From Amblyornis subalaris (lineage: Eukaryota > Chordata > Aves > Passeriformes > Ptilonorhynchidae): a DNA stretch of 64,000 bases. Shown here one piece after another: positions 1-13,769 of this stretch. The position numbers and the translations under genes were made by a program. The DNA lies in assembly GCA_018881555.1 (NCBI GenBank), contig JACAXG010000075.1, positions 3,764,477-3,828,476 on the forward strand, written 5' to 3'. Numbering within the stretch: the stretch's first letter is position 1; each line of letters opens with the position of its first letter. The notes under the pieces are model-generated. The model had not been told where the DNA came from and did no database searches. It was given only the letters and a program-made list of their open reading frames with translations.

Positions 1-125
1 CAAACAAATAGTCTAAAGCTGAGCTGATGCTGTACTGCCAGTGCTACGAGGCGTTATGAAAGTCTTAGGGTGCCTTAGAGTGACCTGCCGATCCCTAACT
101 CCTGTGGCATTATCTGATCACCCAG

Positions 126-3100
126 CTGAACCAGAAGAACTTGACCCTGAGTAATCGGTGCCGAGTATTTGACCGGTTCCAGGACACCATCTCTCAGCAC
201 GTTGTCAAAGTGGATTTCTTAAACCGAATCCATAAGAAANATCCTCCAAATCGCAGAGTTCTTCAATCAGTGAAGAGGAAAGGTCTGAAGGTATGTGTGA
301 ACAAGCAGTGGTGGGTGAAAATCCCTGTGCGTGTATTTTAGTTTGGAAGGGAAACCTGCATACCCCTTGGGGCAGGAGGAAGAGGATGAGGTCTGAATGA
401 CTGTACTGGTGAGAGGTCTGGGAGCCAGCAGTAGCTAGCTGTAGGATTTAAGAAGCTCTCCTTCCTTCAACCATAAGGCTCAATTATTACAAGTAAGCAT
501 TTAAATCTAGCACAAGCATAGAAGGTACAATACAAAACCTCCTGAAGGTGGCCCTACAATCAGATTTGGGGCTGTATTCCCTGCCAGGATGCCTGAAAAC
601 TGCCATACAGGCTTCCCTTGGCTGTTTTTTCATGATTTCTCTTATTCTGTAGCCACCATGTTGTATCAAAGTCATGCCTGACCTAAGGGAATAAACCCTA
701 TTAATTTCAGCATGGCTACATCAATTTAAAGTACTCAGTCTTGATACTTCTAATGTTTTGTCTGCAGGGTTCCTTTGGGTGAGAGCTGCAAACACAAAGT
801 GTAGTGCTGCTCAGGCACTTGGTTTAACTGTTCATTCTTGAGTAATTGTTCTCATGTGTGATCTTCTTTCTCCACAATGTAGGTTCCTGACGCTATAAAG
901 TCCCAATACCGGCTTCCACCCCCGTTACTCNCGCCTGCAGCAATTAGAGATGGCGAGCTGATCTGTAACGGGATCCCTGAGGAACCCTTGCAGAAGCACC
1001 TTTTGAACACTGAGCACTTAGCCAGCCAGACAGAACAACAGGAGGTAAATGAAGTCAAATGCTTGGACTCTGTGTGTGTAGTTGCTTTGGTACAAAGATC
1101 TTCTTCCACTTCAGTCATGATGGAGCAGTTGTCTAGGAAACCAATCTCAAGCTTGTGTCTGAAGGTGATAGCTTGTCTTGTCTCTGACACCCTTGCCCAT
1201 TAAAACTTCACTCTGACTTTCCAGGTGAGATGTAAAATTCCTCATTTGACACTTCAGTGAAGTGGTGAAATAGTATTCTGGCCTTAAGAATGGAGTTGAG
1301 AGCTTTCTGTCTAGATGTCATCTTTATTTCCTGGCCGAGGGCAAATACTGTGCACTTTGATTATGTTAGGTTGCTCTCTGACACATTTATTTTTGTTACC
1401 GTCCCATTTCTGGGCTGCTTTTTATTGCGAATGGAATTGGACGTGTAAATCAAGGTCAAATGAGTGTTTAAATCTTGTATGAAACTTCTGGCCAGATTCC
1501 ACAGTGTGAAGGCATGTTGAGCTGCAATCAGTGAAGAAGTCAAGTCTTTNTATTAGCTCAGACAGGGTTCTCCCATGTGGCAGGTGCACATCCACTGTGG
1601 AGTTTAAAACTTTGAATAAATCTTTTGGTCTTCGTCCACTTTGTGTAAAAGGAAAGTGCTCTCCACCACAGCTTTCTACTCCCTATACCTGAGGTAGAGC
1701 AGTATTTCTTTCCAATATGTGGCAGATTAAGTTGGAGGATTGTATTTGGCTAGAAACCCAAATTAGTGAAAGGTGTGTTTGTAACCAGCTAAAGAGTNGC
1801 AGCACTTAACAAGTGAAGAGCAGGAGTCTGGGAGTCAGCCCCTCTCTACCCTGTCCCCACCATGAAGATAAAGAGTAATTTTGGTTGCGCTTTTATACCT
1901 CTGGACAAAATTTTCTCCTAATTGTAGATGAGCACCAGAGCAGATGCTGTAGTTCCAGGCTGCATCGGAGCAGTCAGCAGCTGGATTTCCTCGAGCTGGG
2001 TGAACCATGGTGTAACTGTAGAGGTTTGGAGCTCTGCTGCCTCCAGAGCTAACCTGCACTTTTTTTTCTTCCTTCCAGTGGCTCTGTAGTGTTGTTGCGC
2101 TCCAGTGCAGCATATTGAAACATTTATCTGCTAAGCAGATGACTTCGCTTTGGGACTCTGAACAAACAGAGAAGGCTGATATTAAGCCTGTTATTGTGGC
2201 AGACGGCTCACTCGCCAACCCTTACCAGGCAGCTGACAAGGCACCCACACCTTCCCTCTATTCCATGTCATCCTGCACCTCAGGGATTACCACCCAGAAT
2301 TCCTTGAGCTCCTCGCAATCCCAGCAGACTTTGTCACAGGAAGATGTTAACTGCAGCTCTTGTATAGATAAATCCAAGAAGGTCTCTTCTTGCGGGACTT
2401 CGAATGGGCCAACAGCCTCTGACATTAAAGTGAACGGGCCTCATTTCTATGGTGTTTCGTCCGAATCCTCAGCACAGTTGACTGACTCCCAGAGGCTCAT
2501 GGGGTCTGGGAACACAATACCTGTTTTGTCTCATCGGCAAACGTGGCCTCGGCCCCTCACGCCCCCAGCTAGTTGTGGACTTCTGAATCACACCATTGGA
2601 ACCATTGTCAAAACAGAGAACGTAGCAGGACCCGTTTCTTGTGCACAAAGGGGTTCTGCGCNGGTCACGAGTTTGCCTACGTCCATATCGAGCTCCTGTG
2701 CCAGCCTGGAGACCACCAGCACTTTGCAAAGGAAGAATGTGCAGACGCAGATCGGGCCGCCGCTGACGGCAGAGCTGCGGGCCGGGGGCTCCCCGCTCAG
2801 CGCCACCCGGGCTCTCACCCCTCCCCAGGCTGCAGGAGACGGGATCTCAGCTGTTGGGTCCACAAACAGATTCTGTTCACCAGCACCACCTTCAGGTATG
2901 TGCTGAACCGCTGACCTTGGCCCCGGGGCTGAGAAAAGCTCAGGCTAAACCTCGTTCAGAACCTCAGGGCTGTAGCAGTGTGCCCTCATTTGACTGAGCA
3001 CTGGGCTTTCTGTGGAAAGCCAGGAGAAGTTTCACAGGTCTCCTCTCTTAGGTCCCTTTATGGGAGCCGTGGGATGTATTTTTGCTGGCTGCCTCTACCT

Positions 3101-6100
3101 GAGAGGGGAACTCTGTCCTGACAAGCAGGATAGTAGGTCAGTTGAATTCTGGAAAGCAACAGTAGCTTTATATCACTTGGCTGCTGCCTNGCTGTTTCAA
3201 CAACTGCTGCTTTAAAACCCCAGTGCTGCTGTAAAACTACTGGTTTGTTTCAAATGGCCATTTGGATTGCAAGGTAGTCGGTCCTGCTCACAAGAGCAGC
3301 TCTCTGGGATCTAATCCAGAGGAACCGTTCAGGCAGTGGTTGTGTCCCCTAGTACAGATGTTGTTTGAGTCTTCAGCTGCACAGCCTTGATGTTGGAGAA
3401 ATGTGGACTTGGGAATCTGTAGCCTGCTTAGGGTCTTTTGGTCTGATACGGGGTAGTTATGGGCTTGGATATGCCAGGGATCCCGAGTTGTACCCAAAAA
3501 ACTTGCTAAATAATAGCAAGGTATATAATAAACTACATACCCATTTTTAATGTAAAAACATCAAGTCAAAGATGTTGATAGCTGTTGAAGTAAGCTGCCC
3601 ACAGCTCAAATTTTACTAGAATAAGCTTTCACATGCAACATTTTCTTCCTCTTTCCTCTCCCTACACCAGCTNAACACTCAAACCAGGAAACCCTTTGTG
3701 CAGGTTGGGTGGGAGCAGTCACTGAAAAGCACGTGACAGAGCTGTGTGTCACTTCTCGTGCAGTTCCAACCTGCTCAGTGTCAGGCTTGGGTGGAGTGGC
3801 TCAGGTCTGGTGGTTGCAAAGCAACAGAGGCAACATATTTTTATAATTCTTTCTAAAATTCCTCAGTGAGTAACTTCTGAGCTTTGCCTCGCCTTTGGAA
3901 GCAGTCCCCAGGGTACTTGGCCTCCTCCTGAATAAGCTTGGTTACTCTGAAGCTGTTGATTTGACAATACCCTGCTTAGAAATGCAAGGCTGGGAGAAGT
4001 TCTGGTAGAGAAAATGAGACCATATTATAGAAAACTTCTTGCTTGTGGTTTGAAGAGTGCTGCAAACCCTACATAATTTTGCAGTTACTTAAGGTGTTAA
4101 ATAATTGCCTTTGGTGCAAAGCTTGTGTTCTACAAAATCATTACTTGCTGCAGTGTCTCTTGGGAAAGGTGTAAACATTTAGATTTTCCATCTAACATTA
4201 TGGATATGTACATTTATAACAAAAATTGTGGTGTGCAAATTTTGTTGCTGAGTACAACAATGCAAATTGCTCAAGACTTATTTTGCCATAAATTTCAGTA
4301 GTTATAAGCCAACCAACTCCAGAAGATCTGGTATTGACAATACATTATAGGGATTTTGTTTCCTAGAATTTGCCATTGCCTCTTTCAGCTGCATGGCCAC
4401 TGCCAAAGCAGGAGGATTTTTATTTTGTAAATAATAAAATCTGCTTATGACTGTCACATTCCTTCTGGACAATGATGTGCACCCCAGACTTTATAATAGT
4501 GCAGAAATAAAACTACAGCAGTTGTACTTTTTATGCATTTTGATACCTAGACAAGCTACTTGGCAAACGTGACTTAGGTTTAGGAAATTCTTCAAGCTCC
4601 TGGGGAGCTGGTGCTCATCTTTCCATTGTCTGTAGGACACCACAGGGAGTAGGAGTGTAAATGTATAGGTCAAGAATTCCTCCAGCAGCTGGAGACAGGC
4701 AGAAGCCACGGTTAGCTCTGTGTTGGAGGCACACACAAACCCTTCCGTGAGCACAAGAAAGCTCCTGGCCTCTAGTTCAGGCCTTTTTCAAAGCATGACT
4801 ATGAGCAAAATGAGTCATTCTGAGCAGCTTGGCAGGCAAGGGCAGCCTGAGGGCTGGATGCATGTCTGGTGAACGTCACAGTGACATCTCTNCTCTCCAC
4901 CATCTCTCCCTGTAGATGGTAAGGTCAGTCCCAGCACCTTATCCATAGGAAGCGCTTTAACTCTACCCTCATCACTCACTTCAAACTCTGCAGCTATGTT
5001 GGACTTCACCAGTTCCCTGAAAGCGTTTATGGATGGCGGTGAGTATTTAATTCATCATCAGTCTCTGCTAGCCCTGTATGTTTGCTTCCCTAAAGCATTC
5101 CATCTCTGCTTGAGGAAAAGTTCCAGAGATGAAGAAGGGTTGCAGTCAGGTGAGGGAGGGGCTGGGTGTACATTACCTTAGATATGTCACATGCTTCCCT
5201 GCTCCCAGTGTTGCCAAGGCAGCGAGGCCAATGAAGTGTTTCTGCCTGAAGCTTTTCTGGGGAAGGATCACAACTGGGCTGCTTTCCAGGTGGAATTCAC
5301 ATGCAGAAACCTGCAGCCCTGCCATGTTGTGGTGTTAGCTGCAATCCAGAGCTGCTCCCGGTGGACATAAAGTCTGGCAGCAATAGATCTTGTAGGAGAG
5401 CAGTCACCTGAGTGGTGATGCTCCAGTGGGTCCGTTAATTTTATAATTTATTTCTGCTGCTCTCAGTCTCCTAGACTGGCCTGGTTTTTATTTCCTTTTG
5501 TTGCACTTGGCAAGAGGTGCCAAATGTTAGCAGAGTGCCTTCAGGAGGAGATTGCTGAGCAGCAATCGTCAGTAGCACAGGCAGGCTGTTGCCAGAGATG
5601 ATTCCTACGTCTGAAANCTGAAGAGCAGCCTTTGTGGCATTGCCAGTGTGACCCTCTTTTCTTGGGTGAACCCCAACTGCCCAGACTGCCCTCTCTGCTA
5701 TTGGGAGAGGCTGTTCCAGCTCTTTCTCCTCTCTTTTCCATTTTCACGGTTGTTGATGTGGAGAAAGCTCTTGGAATAAGAGGTTGCCCAGCCTCCTTGC
5801 TGCAACAAAGCAGACCTCTGTAGGGCTTTACAAATATAAATACTTCAGAGCTATCAGAAGATCTGCTTTAAAGCTTGTTAATAATATTGTCTGAATTGCC
5901 CTGTTTGGTTTAATTGACCCTGCTATGAGCATGTGACTCGAGCATGAGCCTGCAGCAGCTTCAAAGGTGGTTCCAGTTCTCCTCTGTGATGCAGGGCTGG
6001 ACTTTCTAACCAGGTAACAGANCTTCAGAGGAAGGGCCCAGCATGCTGCCCAAAGGGGTGCAATGGCCACCTCTGATGACCTGTTGTTCCTGAGCCAAAA

Positions 6101-9100
6101 CAGCAGATTTTCAGCTTTTATCAGCCCTTGTTCCCCCAAACTTCTGCTTACTGCCTCAGTTGTAGCTCTCTGGCCATGGTTGGCATCGTCCTCACACTCT
6201 GCTCACAGGAGATGCCGTGAAATCATAGCCCACCTATGAGCAAGAGTCTTGATATTGCAGAATTGGTCAACTCTTTGCTGTTGAAGCAAACAGCAAGTTT
6301 GAAAGTGGGACAATTAAATCCACTGCAGCTCAGATTGCACCCTTTCCCTGAATAACTTACTAATTGCTTTTTGTTTATTAACAGAGATTGAGATAAATAT
6401 GCTGGATGAGCAGCTGATCAAGTTTCTGGCCTTGCAGAGAATACATCAGCTCTTTCCTCCCAAAGCTCAGTCTCTAGCAAGCAATGTCAATTCCCATCAG
6501 CAATCTCCTGTGGGAAACCACATTGAAGGTAAGAGCAGCCCTAGAATGGCTGGGTTATGTTGAGCCATAGCTTTTTGGCACTCTCTTGTCTATTCCTTGA
6601 AGGAAATTTCCCTCTTCTTCAGGTATCTGATGCTGCCTTTCACTCTTCTTTTCCTCTCATCCCCCTGCTCTGGATATCCACTGACCAGAAACTCCTTCNG
6701 GTTCCTCTACTTAATTATTTACAAATTTGAGCAGTGGGAATACTTTCAGTAACTTCATATTTTCTGCTGGAAGTGTTCAGTGAAGTTGTGTTTTATTCAT
6801 CTTAGAATTAGCAAGAGATGGGAAGGTTCATCTTAGGTGCCTGGTGGCTTTTGCTTTGTCCTCACCTTTGAGATGNGCAAGAGAAATCTGTGAATTCCTG
6901 CTCTCTCTTTCTGGAGAAGTTGCTTGTGAGACAGGCAGAAGAACAGGAGGAACTGGGNCACAGAATGTATATGTGACATTGTCATTGCGTGTTCAGAATG
7001 TCACTGTCAAGCTGAAACCACTAAATATGACTAATGCAAGTAACGGAAAACAAATTNTGTTTCTGTTGGAAATCTCTGGATTCGCGAGTTCGGCTTTGGC
7101 TTTGTTTATTATCACTGGTATCACCTAAAGCTGCAGGGTGAACATGGCTTCATGTTCCTCTGCATGCAGCCAGTCAGTTTAATCTGCTTTCAAGCACTAA
7201 CTGGACAGCCTTGCTGTGGAAGCAGTTCTCTGCTCCCTCTCTGCTAGGCCTGGGGGTAAATATCCCAGATAAGATCTTTGGAAGTCAGTCAGTAATCTTT
7301 TTCTGAAGCTCTATGCTTGCCTGCTGTAGCATCACAGCATTCCCTACATGCTTTGTCAGTCTTCTTGTGATGGCTGCTGTAGGACACAACAGCAGGCTGT
7401 GGTATGAGCTGCCTTCCAGGTCTGGAATTCTTCAGCAGTCTGCCTTTCTCAAGGCAGATTGGTGCTGTCTTAACCCGTCACCCTTTTTGGGCAGGAATGA
7501 TGCATCCAACTGGCTGCTTAGCATTGCTGATGAAATGTTAGATCCAACGCCTGTAGTAAGCCCTGCAGAGCCAGGCAGCTGAAAGGACTCGTGCAGGGCA
7601 GCCAGGCAGAGATGGAACCTGTGATGCCACTTGGTGTGGCCACTGTTCTTGATGTAGGTGCCTCTGCCAACAGTCTTCCATAATCCTCCTGTTCTTTGAT
7701 TTCACCCTGCTGGTGTAACGCTCTCCTGCAGATGTGGTATCTGAGAGGCTTAAACTCGGAGTATAAGGAGTTTTCCTCCAAAAGACAGTGCTGAAATCCT
7801 GGCTAGGCCTGTGTGGCCCACTGGAGTTCAACATCTGTTCCACAGAAGATTTTCTGTCCAGTTAATGTGGCCATGTGAGTGTGTGANTTGAACATGGAGC
7901 TGCTCAGCCCTGGGCCTGCCATTGTTGAGTGTGCCATAGGGACCTTTACCTGAGGGTAAAGGAGTCCACTCAGTAAATCATACTGTCCTGGGAGCTGGGT
8001 TGGTCCCTGGCCAAGCCCCGTTCAGCCCAGGTGTTTTCCCTGCAGCTTCACTAGAAGTGAAATCACAGCTGTTAAGTTGGTGAGTTCACCAGCACCATTT
8101 CTTTTTAAGTAGCACTTTGAGAGCAAAGACTGAGCTCTTTGATGAGCCANAGTGGAAGAGATTAAGGAAGAAGCCAGTGGCAGGAAGCTTGTGTGTTCCT
8201 CGGCGTGGCTCCATTGTGCACACTCGCTGTTAATGCTCCCCCATTTTCATGGCTTGTGTGAGTTATTGGAGAAAGCAGTTTTCTCTGACTGGCAAAAATG
8301 CACAAACATTCCTAGAGGGTTGCGAACTGATGCATCGGCCAAAGCTGACTCCATCCTNCTTAGGATCTGTGCTTTCTGAGCTGGGGACACTGGGGTCAAG
8401 CAGCTTTCCCAGCTGATAACATTGTTCAAGTAATTTCTTTTTATCTTGCAGCGCAAAGAAAGGAAGTGCAAGCCCGGGCGGTGTTCTATCCTCTGATGGG
8501 CCTGGGGGGTGCAGTCAATATGTGCTATCGAACCCTCTACATTGGGACAGGTGAGTCGTTTTTTCCTGCCCTGAATTTTCAGAATGAGGGTGGTTCTCCC
8601 TGACCCTCCATAAGGTGTTTGCCAAATGGGTGTCAAAGGAAACAGACTCATTGTGGCCACTTGTGCTGGGATTCTGCACTACCAAGAAGTGTGGAAATCC
8701 CCCATCTGCCTAAATCTGTGTGGGTGGCAGCTCTGTCACCTGGTGTCATAACTAGAACAGCTGTCCTGGAGTTTTAACGCCTGACTGATGGAGAGGAGAG
8801 TTATGGTTTGCTTGCAGGTTTCGTTTCTTGTTGCTTAGATTCTTCTGGTGCTCTGGGTAGACCCAGGAGCAGTGAAATGCTCTTCAACCTTCGTGGAGCT
8901 GTTGGCTCCCTTCCCCCACTGAAACTTTGTTCGTGGCTTATCACAGCATTATTCATGCAGTCCTGGGAGCAGGACAAAAGCAGTTGCTCCCCTGTTGTTT
9001 TGCTAATTGAAGTTTAATTCTGTCTGTTGTTCTCTGCTGCCTGACAGTTTTTTTTTTTTCCAATACGAACTGAGCCTGTTTTGTCCTCCCCCATGACAGG

Positions 9101-12100
9101 AGCTGATATGGATGTGTGCCTTACAAGCTATGGTCACTGTAACTATGTGTCTGGCAAACATGCCTGCATATTCTATGATGAGGTGAGTGCCTGAGTGATT
9201 TTTTTTTTTTTCATTATTATTATTATTATTTTTATTTTTTTGGTGTGCATGGCAGTGGGAGCTGGAGATGCAGGCAGCAGGTTGTCTTTGTGTGGTGCTC
9301 CTGTTGTGGACTACAAAGTAAGGGCCAGGGCTGTGAATGGTTTCACTCCAGTGGAGGCTGTGTCAGCGTTTTCTGTCAAACCCTTTTCTGAAGCACAGAG
9401 CTCTGCCAGCACGATTTCTCTGAGCTAACTGCCTGTGGGCAAGGACCGGCCACAAGTCAGCACTGTCACTGCTGGTGTCTAGGGAAAGAAAAGGACACAG
9501 ACATGGTCTGATACTTTTTGATCCAGATACTTTGTTAATAAAAGCAAAACCGTACATGTCAACATCGAACTTCNGCTGGAACAAACCAGGGAACTGCTCC
9601 AAGTCCCTTGTTTTCAGGTGTGATGGGGGAGCAAAGCATTCATACCATCTGCAATACTCNATGAATTATTTATTTAGCTAAAACTTCAGTTAAGCTCGCA
9701 GCATAAACAGAAACCTACAGTTTCTGCTTAACTACAGCCCAGAGATTAGTTTGTTCTTGAAGTAAACAGACCAGCAGGCCTGCCAGTAACAGCGCTGCTG
9801 GAGATGTCTCTTAGCATGGAAANGGTCTTTGAAGCAAGATCCAGTCTTTTATATCACCATTTGTCAACCAGCTCTGGAGCAGGATCCAGGATTAACCCAC
9901 AACCAGCTTTAGCCATTCCTCCAGTGCACTGCAAGCTATCAAACACACTCAGTAATGGGATCCAGACCATAAATCTGTGTGGAAGCATCTCCTCACAGNG
10001 GTCAGCATAAATCAGGCTCCAGGCACTGACCTTTGGCCCTCCAGCAGGTCTCCTACGGCTGTGGTCCCTCTGGAGAGGGAGAATTCCCCTTCCTGGAGCT
10101 CTGTCTGGAGGTTCTCCTTGTACAGTCTAGCAAGTTACTTCAAAACTTACTCCCCTGTGCACTGGGAGTTTTTGTAGCTTGATTAAAGCTCTGTAGTCCC
10201 TGAGGGACGATGTCTTGAGCTCTCAGATGATTCCTGTGAGCTAACCTGAAATCTCCTCCGCTCTGTCAACATCCTCCACAAAGCTCAGCTGAGCGTGATG
10301 CCGCTTGTGTAACGCCGCGTGTCACGGTAATGTCTGCTGGCACTTCAGCGTCTGCACAAGGCCTGTGAGTCCCAGACTGCCTCTATCCTGCGGCTGCTGC
10401 NGCACGTGGCATCCCTCTTGCCATCTTGTGCCCGCTTTCCTGCCATCTCTTCCTGCCAGGCACAGGTCTCGGGCCAAGTTTGCATCAGGTGTGNCTGTGA
10501 AACGCTGTGCTTGCTCTGTGAGCATCAGCTTGAATATTCTGTTTCCAAAAGATGTGTTGGTCCAANTGCAGTAGGTAAAACCCACTTCCCTTTGGCCCTC
10601 CTTCTCTGCCAGGAAGCAGCTCTTGAAGGAAAGCTGCTTGTTCTGTGAGCACNAGCCACACGCAGTGGTCGGGTTGGTGATCTCTGAAGCCTGAGGNTAT
10701 TTAACAGCTCTTATTTAACCATCCTTGGCAGCAGGAAGAAGGGGTTGTGTTTCAGTGCTCCAAAGGGATGTGTATGGGCAGAAGCCNTTCTGACTGACAG
10801 AGGGTGGGGTTAGATTGGATNTTTGGAAGAAATGCTTCCCTGTGAGTGTGTTGAGGCCTTGGCACAGGTTGCACAGAGAAGCTGTGGCTGCCCCATCCCT
10901 GGCAGTGTTCAAGACCAGGTCNGACGGGGCTTGGAGCAACCTGGTCNAGTGGAAGGTGTCTGGGCCCATGGCAGGGGGCTGAAACAAGGTGGTCTTTAAG
11001 TCCCTTCCAACCCAAACCGTTCTATGACTTGATGTCTTGATTCCCTCCTCTTCCCTTTTTTTTCAGAATACAAAGCATTACGAGCTGTTGAACTACAGTG
11101 AGCATGGGACGACCGTGGACAATGTTCTGTATTCGTGTGACTTCTCGGAGAAGATGACACCCACTCCTCCCAGCAGTATTGTTGCCAAAGTGCAGAGTGT
11201 GATAAGTGAGTGTTGAGGCAGTGACAGCCCCATGTACCACCACAGGGAGGTATTAGAGGGGGGGCAGGAGCAGGTGGAAACCAATTCTTTGTTGGTGCCC
11301 CTCATTCTGCACNGGCTGGTGCACCCCTGGCAAAAAGGGGAGCCTTGCCACGGGCCTCAGCTGGGGTTACACAAGACCTTCCTCTGCAGCTTGAGGAGCT
11401 CTGTGCTCTGATCTAAACCCTATGCCAGCCTCCAGTGCTGGAGTTACCAAGCTCCAGGTCCCAACGAGCAGCTGGAGTGGGCCTGAGGCATGTCCCCATG
11501 CATCTCCTCCCTTCCCAGGCTGTGAGAAGATCCTGGTTGTGCTGCAGGCATTCCATCCCTGCATGGCTCACTCCTGCTCTCCACCTGATCAACTTCCTCT
11601 TTTTGGGCTGCCAAAATAGATATCTAAATGCCTCAACTTCTCCAGAGCTGTGAGGAGATTCCCNTTTCCCTTCAATCAGCTGCTCACTGCAGACTGAAAT
11701 CCCTCATGCCTGGAGGATCTTAACCCCGAGGCACCTGAGCAGTAACCCCTGTAGATGAAAACAAGCTGTCTCTGACCTGCCCAAACCTTACCATTTTTTA
11801 AATTCTTTCCCAGAACGACATAAAAGCAGGAAACAGGAAGAGGAGCCGCATGAAGAAGCTGCTGTGATGAATTCACAGGCACAAGGGCAGCATCGGAAAC
11901 CCTGTAACTGCAAAGCCAGCAGCTCCAGTTTGATCGGGGGCAGCGGGGCTGGCTGGGAGGGGACGGCCCTGCTCCACCACGGCAGTTACATCAAGCTGGG
12001 CTGCCTGCAGTTCGTTTTCAGCATCACTGAATTTGCGACCAAACAGCCCAAGGGGGACACTGCCTTAGTACAAGATATGGACTTGGAGGAGAAGCTTTCT

Positions 12101-12148
12101 CTGAAACCCCACCAGGTGCCCGTGCTGCGGTCCAACTCAGTTCCCTAG
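126..12148 (+). CDS. PHF12: PHF12 (PHD finger protein 12), C-terminal nine coding exons; 5' part outside window
   Basis: PHF12 (Pf1) is a nuclear chromatin reader that works with SIN3/HDAC and MRG15-type complexes in repression. Coding exons by GT-AG junctions: 126-290, 883-1044, 2079-2895, 4916-5038, 6385-6528, 8452-8550, 9100-9182, 11067-11205, 11814-12148 (TAG). Phases agree at every junction and the joined exons give 688 codons plus stop, roughly the last two thirds of the ~1000-residue family protein. The first exon begins just after the second PHD finger ([16 protein letters not shown]); both PHD fingers and the start lie upstream of the window. The large third exon (817 bp) encodes a Ser/Pro/Thr-rich linker with WPRPLTPP. 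Exons 6 to 8 carry the FHA-like domain ([30 protein letters not shown]). The C-terminus keeps [13 protein letters not shown] and ends LRSNSVP, as I remember the human protein. Single Ns at 240, 931 and 2662 fall inside codons; the first fits His by homology. Confidence 0.97.
9190..9240. repeat. Poly-T / ATT simple repeat in PHF12 intron
   Basis: A T-run followed by about six ATT units, directly downstream of the splice donor at 9183. Simple-sequence repeat with no coding content. Confidence 0.9.
10795..11036 (+). mobile_element. CR1 LINE fragment, 3' end, sense orientation, in PHF12 intron
   Basis: Typical avian CR1 3'-terminal sequence: a GGCACAGGTTGCACAGAGAAG block, then CCCCATCCCTGGCAGTGTTCAAG-like text, a CAACCTGGTC block and the terminal CCCTTCCAACCCAAACC with TTCTATGA. 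It is 5'-truncated, as most CR1 copies are. Its 3' end stops about 30 bp before the 3' splice site of the exon at 11067, so the branch point may lie in or beside the repeat. Confidence 0.88.
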
Positions 12149-13000
12149 GAATTTTTAGGAAGAGAGCTTTTGGAGTAAGGAAAACGCCCTCAGCAGACTC
12201 TTTACAATGCAAAAATGTACAAACCGAGGTGGGATTTTTCTGTGTCGGCCCAGAGACTGTTCACACGCCGTTTGCATGAAATGAAGAACGTTTAACTTTT
12301 TTTAATTTTTCTTTTTTGCTCAAGTTTTAGGGGCATTTGCACATATATTTGTACTATACATTTCATTTTAAAAGGAAAACTGCAGTGAGAGCAGGACGTG
12401 TCAGAGCGAGGGGTGACCGCTGTCTGACTCGAGGACTCTCTCTGACAGATAGTTCCCATGCAGTTGTAAAATAATCAGAAACTTGTTCTATTTTGTGCCA
12501 GTGACAATAGTTTTATATTAAAAGAGAAATACAGTTTTCATACAGCAAATCTATACAATATCATTGTTTTATTTAATGTAAAGAAGCGCTCTTCTTCCCA
12601 CAGTTATTTTTCCCATCCCTCCCTGCTATGGTTGCACTACAAGTAGCTACTGTGTATTATGGGCAGTGAGAAATGAGTTCTTTTCCTGGTGTCCATCCTA
12701 TTTTTTATTTCAAATAAGGAAAAGTGTTGGATTCTGTGTAAATACATCAGTGATGGCATTTTTCAATGTTTTAAAGCTGTGTACAGTGCTACATGTGGTA
12801 TGACGTTCCTCAAATTGTCTATTGTAGCAGATCGTTTGTCGTAACCTGTCTGTCTCTTTTGTTTCTCTGCCACCTCCCCGCAGCAGAACAGCTAGTTCCA
12901 CTGTACATAGTAATTGTAACGTTTTAGACTTTACAGAAACTTTCCTGTATTCTGTATATAAAAAAAAATACTTCACATTCTGTTTTCTCGATTGTCTGTC
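12149..13000 (+). other. PHF12: PHF12 3' untranslated region (3' end approximate)
   Basis: AT-rich, T-rich sequence directly after the PHF12 stop codon with no reading frame of its own. An ATTAAA hexamer at 12517-12522 and a TATAAA-containing A-run near 12955-12970 are candidate poly(A) signals; there is no clean AATAAA before the CR1 element. The end is an estimate. Confidence 0.5.
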
Positions 13001-13279
13001 TTCACTCGTGTCACCACAACCTGGAGCTTCCCAAGAGTGTCTGACCACAGAGGAGCCTGAGCTGGAGGACGAGGCTGGAGTGGGATGGAGGGAGCCTGGT
13101 GTCCTGTGCGGGGATATAGGAGGATGCTGGTGGTGCAGGAAGGAAGAGGGTGAGGACTGGAAGGTGATGGAGTGAAGTGGGAGGGACATTTTAAGGTCAA
13201 GTCCAGCCGCTGCAATGAGCCGGGACACATTCAACTCAGTGCGGCCCAACCTCAGCTCAAATGTTTGCAGGGATGTGGC

Positions 13280-13765
13280 ACATCCAGTTCTGGGCACTTC
13301 AGGACCGGAGAGACATGGAGTGCCTGGAAGTGTCCTGGAGGATGAGGGGACTGGAGCTCCTCATGAGGGAAAGCTGAGGGAGCTGGGCCTGTTTAGCCTG
13401 GAGAAGAGCAGACTGAGGAGATCATATTCTCAAATACATGAATCTGAAGGGGGTATGTCAGAGGATGGGATGGAGCCAGGCTCTTCTCTGGGGTGCTGAG
13501 CAATAGAAGGAGAGGCAATGGGCAGAAACAGGAGCAAGGGAAGTTACACCTGAACGTGAGGAAGAACTTCTTTGCCATGCAGGTGCCTAAGCACTGGAAC
13601 AGGCTGCCTCTAAAGGTGGTGGATTCCCTATCCCGGGCGATATTCAGCTATCCAGGCACAGTTCTGAGTGCTCCAGGGGACGCTGCTCGAGCAGGGGGGC
13701 TGGACTAGATGACCTGTTATGGACCCTTCCCACCGGAACCATCCTGAGATTCTGTGATCTCCCAC
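13280..13765 (+). mobile_element. CR1 LINE fragment between PHF12 and DHRS13
   Basis: About 480 bp of CR1 3' region in sense orientation. Diagnostic blocks appear in order: CCAGTTCTGGGCACTTCAG, GCTGGGCCTGTTTAGCCTGG, GGCAATGGGCAGAAAC, TTCTTTGCCATGCAGGTG, CACTGGAACAGGCTGCC, GGGGGGCTGGACTAGATGA and terminal ATTCTGTGAT. The open frames here are remnants interrupted in all frames. The element ends about 235 bp before the DHRS13 start codon, so it borders the DHRS13 CpG promoter. Confidence 0.92.
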
Positions 13766-13769
13766 CCCT

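Noticed and set aside
9475..10260. Possible unrecognised transposon in PHF12 intron 7
   Set aside because: No terminal repeats, CR1 blocks or coding remnants could be identified, so it is not reported as a mobile element.
12710..13297. 195-codon open frame on the minus strand
   Set aside because: It overlaps the PHF12 3' UTR and the start of a CR1 copy, has no family resemblance and is low-complexity in parts.
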